Origin: Paramagnetospirillum magnetotacticum MS-1
GTDB taxonomy: Bacteria > Pseudomonadota > Alphaproteobacteria > Rhodospirillales > Magnetospirillaceae
Length of the DNA stretch: 64,000 bases
Reading direction: 5' to 3'
Assembly (NCBI RefSeq): GCF_000829825.1
Contig: NZ_JXSL01000020.1
Coordinates: 186,001-250,000, forward strand
Under the pieces are notes generated by a model. That model was not told where the DNA came from. It did not search any database and was given only the letters and a program-made list of their open reading frames with translations. Below, one piece after another: positions 52,925-63,800 of the stretch. The first letter of the stretch is position 1; every line of letters begins with the position of its first letter. Both the position numbers and the translations under genes were made by a program.

Positions 52925-54742
52925 TCAATCCAGTCCCATGCAGAACGGTTCCTCGGCGATGAAGTTGGTCCAGCCCCATTTGCCGCGCTTGCCCGTTTCG
53001 GGATAGGTCCAGCTTCGCACGGGAATCCACCGCCCGGCCTCCAGCCGCAGCAGGATGGCGGCGTGGGCGGGCAGGTCGAGGCCGATCTTCATGGGGCCAG
53101 CCGAATCGGTGCATGACACCAGGGCGAGGGAGAATCCCTTTTCCGCCATATCAGACAAGGTCCGGTCAACGGGGTTCTGGATATGGGTCACGGTCAGCGC
53201 GGCGCGGCGGGGATGGGTATGGCGCAGCAGGGATTCCAGAGCCATGCCGCTGGTGGAATTGTCCTTGGGCAGGATCAGGGCGATATGGGCGTCGGGCTCG
53301 ATTTCGGCGGCCAGGCTGGACGCCAGGAAGCGCAACTGCGGCTGGGGCTGGTCCCGGTCGAAGCGCAACAGAATCTGGGCCGCTACGGGAACCGCCAACA
53401 TGGTGGCAAGGGAAATGCCCGCCAGACTCCTTCGAACCATGAGGCTTGGGGCTTTGCGGCCCTTTGCCATATCAGCCCCCAGCAGGACCAGGGCCAGGAC
53501 GGCGGCCAGGGAGAGTTGGGTGTTGTAGCGGAAATAGGAATGTTCGCGCCCGAAATGCAGCAGGAAGGTGGCCACCAGGAACACATTGAAAAAGACAATG
53601 GTCAGGGCGCAAAGGCGCAGCATGGCGCGGGTGACGGGCGAGGCGGCGGCGGGGGCGCGGATTCCCAGGCCCAGCACCAGGGCGTACAGGCCGAACTGGA
53701 AGGCCTTGTTCTTGGCGACCCAGGCCATGTCGCTGAGGATCTCCGACAGGCGGGCATCCTTCCAGGCCCGGTCCATATAGGTGATCTGCTCGCCCTCGGG
53801 AAAGCGCAGGACCACATGGGCCCGCCAAGCGACGTAGAGAAGCAAGGCGGGAAGGGCGGCCAGCAAAAGGCCCCGCAGCCTCGGCCAGCGCTCTTGCCGG
53901 GGCAGAGACAGGAGGGTGATCGCTCCTGCGGCGCCGAGCGCCAGAAACAGGCCGATGCCCTGTTGCTTCACATTGATCAGGGCGGCCAGCACCAGGGCAA
54001 GGGCGGTGAGGGTTCCGGCCTCGGATTTCTCCCCCATGAACCGCGCCCCCAGCCACAGGGCGAACATCAAGGTGATGGCCAGCGGCGCCTCGCCATAGCC
54101 AGCAAAGGACACGCGCGGCACGAAGCCGGGATTGATGGCCGTGGCCAGCAAAAGCCCGAAGGCCGCCATGCCCCAGCCGGGACGAATGCCACCGCTCAAG
54201 GCCCGGCCCAGCAGCAGGGCGGCGGGCAGGTGCAGCCAGACAGTGAACTGGGCGATGCCAGACGGCGCGAAGCCACCGCCGCCCAGGGAGCCGAGCAAGG
54301 GTACGATCTCGGTATTATAGGGAGCGACGGGGGAATCCGAATGGGCGGCGGCGCTCAGCGCCGTGGGAAAGATCCCGTGGTCGAACAGATAGGCGCTGTT
54401 GGGCAGGATCAGGGCGAAGACGTCCAACTGGGACGGCTCCATGGGGGCCATGACCACCAGCAACGGCAGGGCGATGACCAGCAGGCGCCCCATTTCCGCC
54501 ATGTCATCGCGCCAGGGCTGCCTGCGCGTCAGGGCGATGGAGGCCAGCGCGGCCAACAGGAAAAGCCCTGCGGGAATGCGCAGCGACCACGGTGTCAGCA
54601 CGCCCCACAGGGTCAGGGCCAGGCAAAGGATGCCCCAACCCGCCACGGCCTGTAGGCCGGGGCCGTGCCGTCCGCCCAGGGCCAGACGGCCGACCAGCCC
54701 CATGGCGGCGAAGGCGAAGGCGGTTTGCCAGGCGGCGATCAT
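52925..54742 (-). CDS. Polytopic membrane protein with C-terminal periplasmic domain (glycosyltransferase-like?)
   Basis: 605 residues. About twelve membrane helices across residues 1-460 (LLVIALPLLVVMAPM, LPALLLYVAWRAHVVL, LYALVLGLGI, TIVFFNVFLVATFLLHFG), then a soluble end (DAHIALILPKDNST, IGLDLPAHAAILLRLEAG). An early loop QLDVFALILPNSAYLFDHGIFP could be a GT-C-type loop, but no catalytic motif is certain, so I leave function open. Start ATG 54742 overlaps the rlmB stop by 4 nt, so it is translated from the rlmB transcript. Confidence 0.8.
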   Translation of the reverse strand: MIAAWQTAFAFAAMGLVGRLALGGRHGPGLQAVAGWGILCLALTLWGVLTPWSLRIPAGLFLLAALASIALTRRQPWRDDMAEMGRLLVIALPLLVVMAPMEPSQLDVFALILPNSAYLFDHGIFPTALSAAAHSDSPVAPYNTEIVPLLGSLGGGGFAPSGIAQFTVWLHLPAALLLGRALSGGIRPGWGMAAFGLLLATAINPGFVPRVSFAGYGEAPLAITLMFALWLGARFMGEKSEAGTLTALALVLAALINVKQQGIGLFLALGAAGAITLLSLPRQERWPRLRGLLLAALPALLLYVAWRAHVVLRFPEGEQITYMDRAWKDARLSEILSDMAWVAKNKAFQFGLYALVLGLGIRAPAAASPVTRAMLRLCALTIVFFNVFLVATFLLHFGREHSYFRYNTQLSLAAVLALVLLGADMAKGRKAPSLMVRRSLAGISLATMLAVPVAAQILLRFDRDQPQPQLRFLASSLAAEIEPDAHIALILPKDNSTSGMALESLLRHTHPRRAALTVTHIQNPVDRTLSDMAEKGFSLALVSCTDSAGPMKIGLDLPAHAAILLRLEAGRWIPVRSWTYPETGKRGKWGWTNFIAEEPFCMGLD

Positions 54743-55542
54743 CCTTCGCGCCGAATCTCGTAGAGCGCGACGGCGGCGGCGTTGGAGACGTTAAGGCTTT
54801 CCATCTCGCCGCACATGGGCAGGCGGACCAGATGGTCGCAATGCTCGCGCGTCAGGCGGCGCATGCCCTCGCCCTCGGCGCCCAGCACCAGGACGACCTT
54901 GCCCGACAGCTCGGCCTCGGCCAGGGTCTTGGGCGCGTCGGCGGCAAGGCCAGCCGTCCAGAAGCCACCCTTCTTCATATCTTCCAGGGCGCGGACCACA
55001 TTGGTGACGCGCACCAGGGGCATGCGCTCCAGGGCGCCCGAGGCCGACTTGGCCAGGGTGCCGGTCTCATCGGGGGCGTGACGGTCGGGCGCCACCACGG
55101 CCAGGGCGCCGAAGGCCGCCGCCGAGCGAAGGATGGCTCCGACGTTATGGGGGTCGGTGACCTGATCGAGGACCAGGACTAGGGCCGACGAGGCCGAATC
55201 GGCCATGCGGATGATGTCTTCCATGGTGATGGCGGGCAGGGGCTCCACCAGCAGGGCGATTCCCTGATGCACCGAGCCGGGCGCCAAGAGCCGGTCGATC
55301 TCGGCGCGTTCCATGGTCTCGACCGGAATCTTGGTGGCGGGCAAGGACTTGGCGGCCTCGGTGGTCGCCACCAGACGGCGGATGCGCCGTTCGGGATTGG
55401 CTAGGGCCGCGCTCACCGCATGGATGCCGTAAAGCCAGATGGAGGAGCCTCCGCCCCCGCCGCCGCCGCTTGCGCGCGGTGCATTCTGGGGCCGCCCCTT
55501 GCCGTGGGGGAGGGGGGCGCGGCGGTCGTCTCTCTTTTTCAT
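54739..55542 (-). CDS. rlmB: 23S rRNA 2'-O-methyltransferase RlmB (TrmH/SpoU family)
   Basis: 267 residues. N-terminal Gly-rich disordered tail, substrate-binding domain (IWLYGIHAVSAALANPERRI), and a SPOUT knot with the three motifs LDQVTDPHNVGAILRSAAAFG, VLVLGAEGEGMRRL and ESLNVSNAAAVALYEI. Methylates G2251-equivalent of 23S rRNA. ATG 55542 with AGGAGA. Confidence 0.94.
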   Translation of the reverse strand: MKKRDDRRAPLPHGKGRPQNAPRASGGGGGGGSSIWLYGIHAVSAALANPERRIRRLVATTEAAKSLPATKIPVETMERAEIDRLLAPGSVHQGIALLVEPLPAITMEDIIRMADSASSALVLVLDQVTDPHNVGAILRSAAAFGALAVVAPDRHAPDETGTLAKSASGALERMPLVRVTNVVRALEDMKKGGFWTAGLAADAPKTLAEAELSGKVVLVLGAEGEGMRRLTREHCDHLVRLPMCGEMESLNVSNAAAVALYEIRREG

Positions 55543-55585
55543 GGGGCTCTCCTGTTGGCTTGGGATTTAACCCTCTCTTTTCGGA

Positions 55586-55613
55586 TTGACAAGCTCCGTG
55601 AAATTCCCATAAG
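55586..55613 (+). promoter_or_regulatory. Sigma-70 promoter for tRNA-Tyr - tRNA-Gly - tuf
   Basis: TTGACA (55586-55591), 16-nt spacer, CATAAG (55608-55613). Perfect -35. About 45 nt before tRNA-Tyr. Confidence 0.65.
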
Positions 55614-55657
55614 TACAGCCCTCCCGTCGCCCCGGCCTAAAAGCTGGATGACGGTGT

Positions 55658-55743
55658 GGAGGGGTGGCCGAGCGGTTAATGGCAGCAGACTGTAAATCTG
55701 CCCTCTTATGAGTACGGAGGTTCGAATCCTCCCCCCTCCACCA
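55658..55743 (+). tRNA. tRNA-Tyr (anticodon GTA)
   Basis: 86 nt, class II with a long variable arm. Acceptor GGAGGGG/CCCCTCC, anticodon GTA at 55692-55694 in loop CTGTAAA, T loop TTCGAAT, encoded CCA. Confidence 0.97.
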
Positions 55744-55845
55744 ATTATCCTCCCAAAAGGACCGGGTGCACCGGTATGGGCCGGATGACGGGGAACGGTT
55801 TCTTCAGGTCGAGCACCAGGCGGTGCGGCCGTGCGGGACGATCTG

Positions 55846-55919
55846 GCTGGTGTAGCTCAATGGTAGAGCAACAGCCTTCCAAGCTGATGACGGGGGTTCG
55901 ATTCCCCTCACCCGCTCCA
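55846..55919 (+). tRNA. tRNA-Gly (anticodon TCC) with two stem mismatches
   Basis: 74 nt. Acceptor GCTGGTG against CACCCGC: position 3-70 is T-C, not G-C. Anticodon stem ACAGC/GCTGA leaves A27-A43 unpaired. Loop CTTCCAA gives anticodon TCC. D arm (GCTC/GAGC) and T arm (GGGGG/CCCCT, TTCGATT) pair normally; CCA encoded. Confidence 0.9.
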
Positions 55920-55992
55920 TATCTCGCCCGCCGCAACGACCGGGACCATGGGTTGACACAAGCGGCAGCGCCGCGATCGGACGGGTTGAAAA

Positions 55993-57183
<1,191 letters not shown>

Positions 57184-57197
57184 GATTCACTCGATCC

Positions 57198-57237
57198 CGG
57201 CCTTGGCCACACCGTTTCGGCGGTGTTGCCAAGGCCG
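57198..57237 (+). terminator. Long hairpin after tuf
   Basis: CGGCCTTGGC (57198-57207) with GCCAAGGCCG (57228-57237) and ACACCG with CGGTGT inside, loop TTTCGG. Sixteen base pairs, no T tract: a pause or processing site rather than a classic terminator. Confidence 0.6.
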
Positions 57238-57254
57238 CCGAGTGTCTGTATAAG
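57226..57254 (+). promoter_or_regulatory. Promoter for tRNA-Trp - secE - nusG, overlapping the tuf hairpin
   Basis: TTGCCA (57226-57231), 17-nt spacer, TATAAG (57249-57254). The -35 lies in the 3' arm of the hairpin. Confidence 0.6.
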
Positions 57255-57317
57255 GCGTGGCTCCGGTCGCGCCGGGTCTGATCCTGGTCCTTGGCAACAA
57301 GGGCCGGTGAAGGCTGC

Positions 57318-57393
57318 AGGAGTGTAGCTCAACTGGTAGAGCACCGGTCTCCAAAACCGGGGGTTGGGGGTTCGAGCCCCTCCACTCCTGCCA
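57318..57393 (+). tRNA. tRNA-Trp (anticodon CCA)
   Basis: 76 nt. Acceptor AGGAGTG/CACTCCT, D arm GCTC/GAGC, loop CTCCAAA giving anticodon CCA, T loop TTCGAGC, discriminator G, encoded CCA. Confidence 0.97.
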
Positions 57394-57411
57394 ACTTTCG
57401 ACTGTAGAGAT

Positions 57412-57609
57412 ATGGCAAAAACGTCTCCGGCCCTTTTCTTTAAGCAGGTCCGCCAGGAAGTCGCCAAGGTGACTTGGCCTACCCGGCGCGAAACCACCGT
57501 CTCCACCGGCATGGTGTTTGTGATGGTTGTGATCGCTGCTGTCTTCTTTCTGGTCGTGGACCAGATTTTCGCCGCGAGCGTAAAGCTCCTGTTCGGTCTG
57601 GGAGGCTGA
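57412..57609 (+). CDS. secE: Preprotein translocase subunit SecE
   Basis: 65 residues, the short one-helix form. Amphipathic segment [21 protein letters not shown], then one membrane helix ([21 protein letters not shown]). Stabilises SecY. ATG 57412; an in-frame start inside tRNA-Trp is rejected. Seven nt before nusG. Confidence 0.97.
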   Translation: MAKTSPALFFKQVRQEVAKVTWPTRRETTVSTGMVFVMVVIAAVFFLVVDQIFAASVKLLFGLGG

Positions 57610-57616
57610 GGACGAG

Positions 57617-58150
57617 ATGGCTACCGCCCGCTGGTACGTGATTCACGTCTATTCCGGCTTCGAGAAGAAGGTCGCCCAGTCCATCCGCGAGCAAGCGGAG
57701 CAGAAGGGCATGGCCGAGGCTTTCGAGCAGATTCTGGTTCCGACCGAAGAGGTCGTCGAGGTCCGCCGCGGCACCAAGGTGAACGCCGAGCGTAAATTCT
57801 TTCCGGGCTATGTCCTGGTGAAGATGAACCTGACCGACGATACCTGGCATCTGGTCAAGAACACTCCCAAGGTCACCGGCTTTCTGGGCGGCAAGGGCCG
57901 CCCCGTGCCGATCACCGAGCGGGAAGCCGAACGCATCATCAAGCAGGTGCAGGAAGGCGTCGAGCGCCCCAAGCCCTCCATCACCTTCGAGGTGGGAGAG
58001 CAGGTGCGGGTCTCGGACGGTCCCTTCACCTCGTTCAACGGCATGGTCGAGGAAGTCGACGAAGAGAAGGCCCGCCTCAAGGTGGCGGTGTCGATCTTCG
58101 GTCGCTCCACGCCGGTCGAACTGGAATACTCTCAGGTCGAAAAGATCTGA
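57617..58150 (+). CDS. nusG: Transcription termination/antitermination factor NusG
   Basis: 177 residues. NGN domain ([35 protein letters not shown]) and KOW domain ([30 protein letters not shown]). Couples RNA polymerase to ribosome or Rho. In the standard order after secE. The 151-nt gap to rplK has a GC-rich imperfect hairpin near 58170-58200. Confidence 0.98.
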   Translation: MATARWYVIHVYSGFEKKVAQSIREQAEQKGMAEAFEQILVPTEEVVEVRRGTKVNAERKFFPGYVLVKMNLTDDTWHLVKNTPKVTGFLGGKGRPVPITEREAERIIKQVQEGVERPKPSITFEVGEQVRVSDGPFTSFNGMVEEVDEEKARLKVAVSIFGRSTPVELEYSQVEKI

Positions 58151-58301
58151 GGGACGTGACCGGAAGCCGCCCCGCCGAAATGGCGCGGGCGGCACCGGTG
58201 CTTTTTGTTTTCCGCATCCCGGATGTCCGGGAGCGGTTTGGAGGGCGGGAGGCGCGCCAACGCCGTACCGCCAACTCTGGTGACAGAGAGAGGATTGTGA
58301 A

Positions 58302-58733
58302 ATGGCAAAGAAGATCGTGGGCTATGTTAAGCTCCAGGTTCCGGCCGGTAAGGCCAATCCGTCGCCGCCCATCGGCCCGGCCCTGGGTCAGCGCGGCCTG
58401 AACATCATGGAATTCTGCAAGGCGTTCAACGCCCAGACCCAGGCTCTCGAGCCCGGCATGCCGATTCCGGTGGTGATCACCGCTTATTCCGACCGTACCT
58501 TCACCTTCGTGACCAAGACCCCGCCGGTCAGCTACTTCCTGAAGAAGGCCGCCGCGGTGTCCAAGGGTTCGACCACGCCCGGCAAGGGTGGCACCGTCGG
58601 CGAAGTCACCATGACTCAGATCCGCGAAATCGCGGAAAAGAAGATGGTCGACCTCAACGCCAATGACGTCGAAGCCGCGTCCACGATGATCGTCGGTTCC
58701 GCCCGTTCCATGGGCCTCAAGGTGGTGGAGTAA
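58302..58733 (+). CDS. rplK: Ribosomal protein L11
   Basis: 143 residues. [33 protein letters not shown] and the C-terminal RNA-binding half ([13 protein letters not shown]). ATG 58302 after GAGAGG. Stop is 4 nt before rplA. Confidence 0.99.
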   Translation: MAKKIVGYVKLQVPAGKANPSPPIGPALGQRGLNIMEFCKAFNAQTQALEPGMPIPVVITAYSDRTFTFVTKTPPVSYFLKKAAAVSKGSTTPGKGGTVGEVTMTQIREIAEKKMVDLNANDVEAASTMIVGSARSMGLKVVE

Positions 58734-58737
58734 GCAC

Positions 58738-59430
58738 ATGGCTCGCGAAGGAAAGCGCCTGAAGTCGGCCTATGCCGATATCGACCGCGACAAGTTCTAT
58801 AGCCTCGCCGATGCGGTGAAGGCCATCAAGACCCGCGCCGTCGCCAAGTTCGATGAGACCATCGAAATCGCCCTCAACCTGGGTGTCGATCCCCGTCACG
58901 CCGACCAGATGGTCCGTGGCGTTGTCGAGCTGCCCCACGGCACTGGCAAGACCGTGCGCGTCGCCGTGTTCGCCAAGGGCGACAAGGCCGAGGAAGCCCG
59001 CAAGGCCGGCGCCGACATCGTCGGCGAACAGGACCTGTTCGACGCCTGCAATGCTGGCAACATGGATTTCGACCGCGTCATCGCCACCCCCGACCTGATG
59101 GGTCTGGTGGGCCGTCTCGGAAAGGTGCTGGGCCCGCGCGGCCTGATGCCCAACCCGAAGCTGGGCACCGTGACCGCCAACGTGACCGAAGCCGTCCGCG
59201 CCGCCAAGGCCGGTCAGGTTCAGTTCCGCGTCGAGAAGGCTGGTATCGTTCATGCTGGCATCGGCAAGGCCTCGTTCTCGGAAGAGAAACTGGCCGAGAA
59301 CGTTAAGGCGTTCGTCGATGCCATCACCAAGGCGAAGCCCCAGGGCGCCAAGGGCACCTACCTCAAGAAGGTGTCCATCAGCTCGACCATGGGACCGGGC
59401 GTCAAGCTCGACGTCGCCACCCTGTCCTAA
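58738..59430 (+). CDS. rplA: Ribosomal protein L1
   Basis: 230 residues. [52 protein letters not shown]. In E. coli L1 also represses its own operon by binding the L11 leader. Followed by the L10 leader. Confidence 0.99.
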   Translation: MAREGKRLKSAYADIDRDKFYSLADAVKAIKTRAVAKFDETIEIALNLGVDPRHADQMVRGVVELPHGTGKTVRVAVFAKGDKAEEARKAGADIVGEQDLFDACNAGNMDFDRVIATPDLMGLVGRLGKVLGPRGLMPNPKLGTVTANVTEAVRAAKAGQVQFRVEKAGIVHAGIGKASFSEEKLAENVKAFVDAITKAKPQGAKGTYLKKVSISSTMGPGVKLDVATLS

Positions 59431-59748
59431 CGGACGGGGAAGCAAGAGTTTCCCGTCCCCCGTCAAAAGGGGAGGGGAGAAGGCGGAAGTCTCCTTTAAG
59501 GGGGCTTCCATCCTGTCCGAGACCGTAGGTGCCCCTTCAACAAGGGCTTGATGGGATTTCCCGCCTGCGCAGACAGAGGTCAATAAGACGTTCGCCGCTC
59601 CCCAAAAGGGCTCGGCACGGCTTGAAGCTTCTGGGACAGGCCACCGGCCTTGCCGGGCGGTTCGCCGCCCGATCAGGGCCATGGGCAATGGACCGAGACC
59701 AGCCGCCATGATGGCGGGGATGTTTCGGCTCTATGTTTGGAGACGAAA
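59431..59748 (+). promoter_or_regulatory. L10 leader region (rplJL autoregulatory mRNA leader)
   Basis: 318 bases without a gene between rplA and rplJ. It contains several GC-rich hairpins (for example GGGCGGTTCGCCGCCC near 59656), ACCGTAGGTGC near 59522 and CTGCGCAGACAGAGGTC near 59566, elements that resemble the known L10(L12)4-binding leader with its kink-turn. By family knowledge L10-L12 binds here to repress rplJL translation. I infer this from position and motif only. Confidence 0.65.
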
Positions 59749-60264
59749 GTGGACCGGACACAGAAGACAGAGTGGGTCGGCTCGCTGCATGGAACGCTCG
59801 GAGACGTCGGGCTGGTGGTCGTCACCCATTACATGGGTCTGACGGTTGCCGAGATGACGGATCTGCGCGGCAAGATGCGTGCGGCCGGTGCCAGCTTCAA
59901 AGTGACCAAGAATCGTCTCACCAAGCTCGCCCTTGTGGGGACCGAGTTCGAGTCCATCGCCGACCTTTTCGTCGGTCCGACCGCCATCGCCGTTTCGCGC
60001 GATCCGGTCGCCGCCGCCAAGGTTATCGCCGATTACGCCAAGACCAACGACAAGCTCAAGATCCTCGGTGGATCGCTGGGCAAGCTGCGTCTGGACGTGA
60101 ACGGTGTGAAGGCGCTCGCTACGCTGCCGTCGCTCGACGAACTGCGTGCCAAGCTCCTCGGCATGATTTCGACCCCGGCCACCCGTATCGCCGGCGTTCT
60201 TCAGGCGCCCGCGGGCCAGTTGGCTCGCGTCCTGAAGGCGAAGGCGGACAAGGACGCCGCGTGA
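59749..60264 (+). CDS. rplJ: Ribosomal protein L10
   Basis: 171 residues. GTG start at 59749 with GGAGA 5 nt upstream; the upstream in-frame ATG lies in the leader. [35 protein letters not shown] is the family core. Binds L12 dimers by its C-terminal helix. Confidence 0.98.
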   Translation: MDRTQKTEWVGSLHGTLGDVGLVVVTHYMGLTVAEMTDLRGKMRAAGASFKVTKNRLTKLALVGTEFESIADLFVGPTAIAVSRDPVAAAKVIADYAKTNDKLKILGGSLGKLRLDVNGVKALATLPSLDELRAKLLGMISTPATRIAGVLQAPAGQLARVLKAKADKDAA

Positions 60265-60313
60265 GATTTTTGACCCAATCCCAAGCTTCAAGCTTTTACT
60301 AGGAGTGTTTTAA

Positions 60314-60691
60314 ATGGCTGATCTTGCCAAGTTGGTTGACGACCTGTCCGCCCTGACCGTTCTCGAGGCCGCCGAGCTCTCGAAGCTGCTGGAAGAGAAG
60401 TGGGGCGTTTCCGCCGCCGCTCCGGTGGCCGTCGCCGCCGTTGCCGGTGCTGGCGCCGCTGCCCCGGCTGCCGAAGAGCAGACCGAGTTCGACGTGATCC
60501 TCACCGATGCCGGTGAGAAGAAGATCAACGTCATCAAGGAAGTCCGCGCCATCACCGGCCTGGGCCTGAAGGAAGCCAAGGATCTGGTCGAGGCTGCTCC
60601 GAAGTCCGTCAAGGACGGCGTCAGCAAGGACGAAGCCGAGAAGATCAAGAAGGTTCTGGAAGAGGCCGGCGCCAAGGTGCAGGTCAAGTAA
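60314..60691 (+). CDS. rplL: Ribosomal protein L7/L12
   Basis: 125 residues. N-terminal dimer helix, Ala-rich hinge ([19 protein letters not shown]) and the C-terminal domain [26 protein letters not shown]. Ribosomal stalk protein that recruits factors. AGGAG before ATG. Confidence 0.99.
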   Translation: MADLAKLVDDLSALTVLEAAELSKLLEEKWGVSAAAPVAVAAVAGAGAAAPAAEEQTEFDVILTDAGEKKINVIKEVRAITGLGLKEAKDLVEAAPKSVKDGVSKDEAEKIKKVLEEAGAKVQVK

Positions 60692-60716
60692 GAACGCCTT
60701 CTGGTGTTTATCCAGG

Positions 60717-60747
60717 GGCCGGGATGCGGGTTTCTCGCATCCCGGCC
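60717..60747 (+). terminator. Attenuator-like hairpin between rplL and rpoB
   Basis: GGCCGGGATGCG (60717-60728) and CGCATCCCGGCC (60736-60747) around a 7-nt loop: 12 bp, followed by TTCTGG rather than a T run. The position fits the partial terminator known between ribosomal and RNA polymerase genes. Confidence 0.75.
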
Positions 60748-60888
60748 TTCTGGCGCTTTACCGATCATCCTTGCGGGTGGTCAAAACCTACCCATATAGG
60801 GTGGGGCCCCGCAGGGGGCATCCCGGGCGGTCCCCGGGCACGACGAGATTTGTTGGGTTAAACCCCACGAAGAGGACGAGGAGCGGCA

Positions 60889-63800
60889 ATGGCTAAATCC
60901 TATACGGGTCGCAAGCGTGTGCGCAAAAGCTTCGGGCGGATTCCGACCGTTGCGCCGATGCCGAACCTGATCGAGGTGCAAAAGAGCTCCTATGATCATT
61001 TCCTGCAGATGGACACGGCCCCTGAAGCCCGCGGCAATGTCGGCCTGCAGGAAGTCTTCAAGTCCGTTTTCCCGATCAAGGACTTCTCCGAGCGCGGAAC
61101 CCTGGAGTTCGTGCGCTATGAGCTGGAGCAGCCCAAATACGACGTCGAGGAATGCCAGCAGCGCGGCATGACCTTCGCCGCCCCCCTCAAGGTGACGTTG
61201 CGCCTGGTGGTGTGGGATATCGACGAGGACACCGGCTCGCGCTCCATCCGCGACATCAAGGAGCAGGACGTCTACATGGGCGACATGCCGCTCATGACGT
61301 CCAACGGCACTTTCGTCATCAACGGCACCGAGCGCGTCATCGTCTCCCAGATGCACCGCAGCCCGGGCGTGTTCTTCGATCACGACAAGGGCAAGACCCA
61401 TTCCTCGGGCAAGTATCTGTTCGCGGCGCGCGTCATTCCCTATCGCGGTTCCTGGCTGGATTTCGAGTTCGACGCCAAGGATCTGGTCTATGTGCGCATC
61501 GACCGCCGCCGCAAGCTGCCCGTCACCACGCTGCTCTATGCGCTGGACGGCCTGAACACCGCCCAGCTGCGCGTCGCCCGCGCCGCCGAGGGCCGTGGCC
61601 TGGAGCAGAGCGAGATCAAGGGCATGACCTCGGAAGAGATCCTGTCTTATTTCTACGGCAAGGTGGTCTATACCCGTGGCCCCAAGGGCTGGAAGACCCC
61701 GTTCGACGCCGAGCGCCTGAAGGGCGTCAAGCTGGTCTCCGACCTGATCGACGCCAAGACCGGCGAGAAGGTTGCCGATGCTGGCGCCAAGATGACTCCG
61801 CGTCTGGGCAAGAAGCTCAAGGAAGCCGGTCTCACCGACATCCAGATCTTCACCGAGGACATGGTCGGCCAGTATGTGGCCGAGGACATCATCAACGAGC
61901 AGACCGGCGAGATCTTCACCGAAGCCGGTGACGAACTGACCGCCGCCCTGGTGGCCGAGCTGGAAAAGGCGGGTATCAGCGAACTGCCGGTGCTGGCCAT
62001 CGACCATATCAATGTCGGCCCGTATATGCGCAACACGCTGGCCATCGACAAGAACTCTTCGCGTGAAGAGGCCTTGATCGACATCTACCGCGTGATGCGT
62101 CCGGGCGAGCCCCCGACGCTGGAGACCGCCGAAGCCCTGTTCCAGGGCCTGTTCTTCGACTCCGAGCGTTACGACCTGTCGGCCGTGGGCCGCGTCAAGA
62201 TGAACTCGCGCCTCAACACCCCCGAGGTGGCCGATACCGTGCGCGTCCTGCGCAAGGAAGACATCCTGGGCGTCATCAAGGTTCTGGTCGAGCTCAAGGA
62301 CGGCAAGGGCGAGATCGACGACATCGATCACCTGGGCAACCGCCGCGTCCGCTCGGTGGGCGAGCTGATGGAGAATCAGTACCGCGTCGGCCTGCTGCGC
62401 ATGGAGCGCGCCATCCGCGAGCGCATGTCGTCGGTGGACATCGATTCGGTCATGCCTCATGACCTGATCAACGCCAAGCCCGCGGCTGCCGCGGTGCGTG
62501 AATTCTTCGGCTCCTCGCAGCTGTCGCAGTTCATGGATCAGACCAACCCGCTGTCGGAAATCACCCACAAGCGTCGTCTCTCGGCTCTCGGGCCGGGTGG
62601 TCTGACCCGCGAGCGCGCCGGTTTCGAGGTGCGCGACGTGCACCCGACCCATTACGGCCGCATCTGCCCGATTGAGACGCCGGAAGGCCCGAATATCGGT
62701 CTGATCAACAGCCTGGCCACCTATGCCCGCGTCAACCAGTACGGCTTCATCGAGGCGCCGTACCGCAAGGTGTTCGACGGCCGGGTGACCAGCGACGTGG
62801 TCTATCTCTCGGCCATGGAAGAGGGGCGCTACACCGTGGCGCAGGCCAATTCCATCCTGGATGCCGATGGCCGTTTCACCGAGGATCTGGTGTCGTGCCG
62901 CCGGGCCGGTGACTTCGTCATGGTGCCCGCCAACGAGATCAACATGATCGACGTGTCGCCGAAGCAGCTGGTTTCGGTCGCCGCCGCGCTGATCCCGTTC
63001 CTGGAGAACGACGACGCCAACCGCGCCCTGATGGGTTCGAACATGCAGCGTCAGGCCGTTCCGCTGATCCGCGCCGAGGCCCCCCTGGTGGGCACCGGCA
63101 TGGAGCAGGCGGTGGCCCGCGACTCGGGCGCGGCGATCACCGCCAAGCGTACCGGCGTGGTCGATCAGGTGGACGCCACCCGCGTGGTTATCCGCGCCAC
63201 CGAGGAGACTCAGGCCTCGGCTTCGGGTGTGGACATCTACAACCTGCTGAAGTTCCAGCGTTCCAACCAGAACACCTGCATCACCCAGCGTCCGCTGGTG
63301 AAGGTGGGCGATCTGATCGCCAAGGGCGACATCATCGCCGACGGCCCCTCGACCCAGTTGGGCGAGCTGGCTCTGGGCCGCAACGTGCTGGTCGCGTTCA
63401 TGCCCTGGAACGGCTACAACTTCGAAGATTCGATCCTGATCTCCGAGCGTATCGTCCGCGACGACGTCTTCACCTCGATCCATATCGAGGAATTCGAAGT
63501 CATGGCCCGCGATACCAAGCTGGGCCAGGAAGAAATCACCCGCGATATCCCCAATGTGGGTGAAGAGGCTCTCAAGAACCTGGACGAGGCTGGCATCGTT
63601 TACATCGGTGCCGAGGTCAAGCCGGGCGACATTCTGGTGGGCAAGGTGACGCCGAAGGGCGAATCCCCCATGACCCCGGAAGAGAAGCTGCTGCGCGCCA
63701 TCTTCGGCGAAAAGGCTTCGGATGTCCGCGATACCTCGCTTCGTCTGCCTCCGGGCGTGTCGGGCACCATCGTCGAAGTCCGTGTCTTCTCGCGCCGTGG

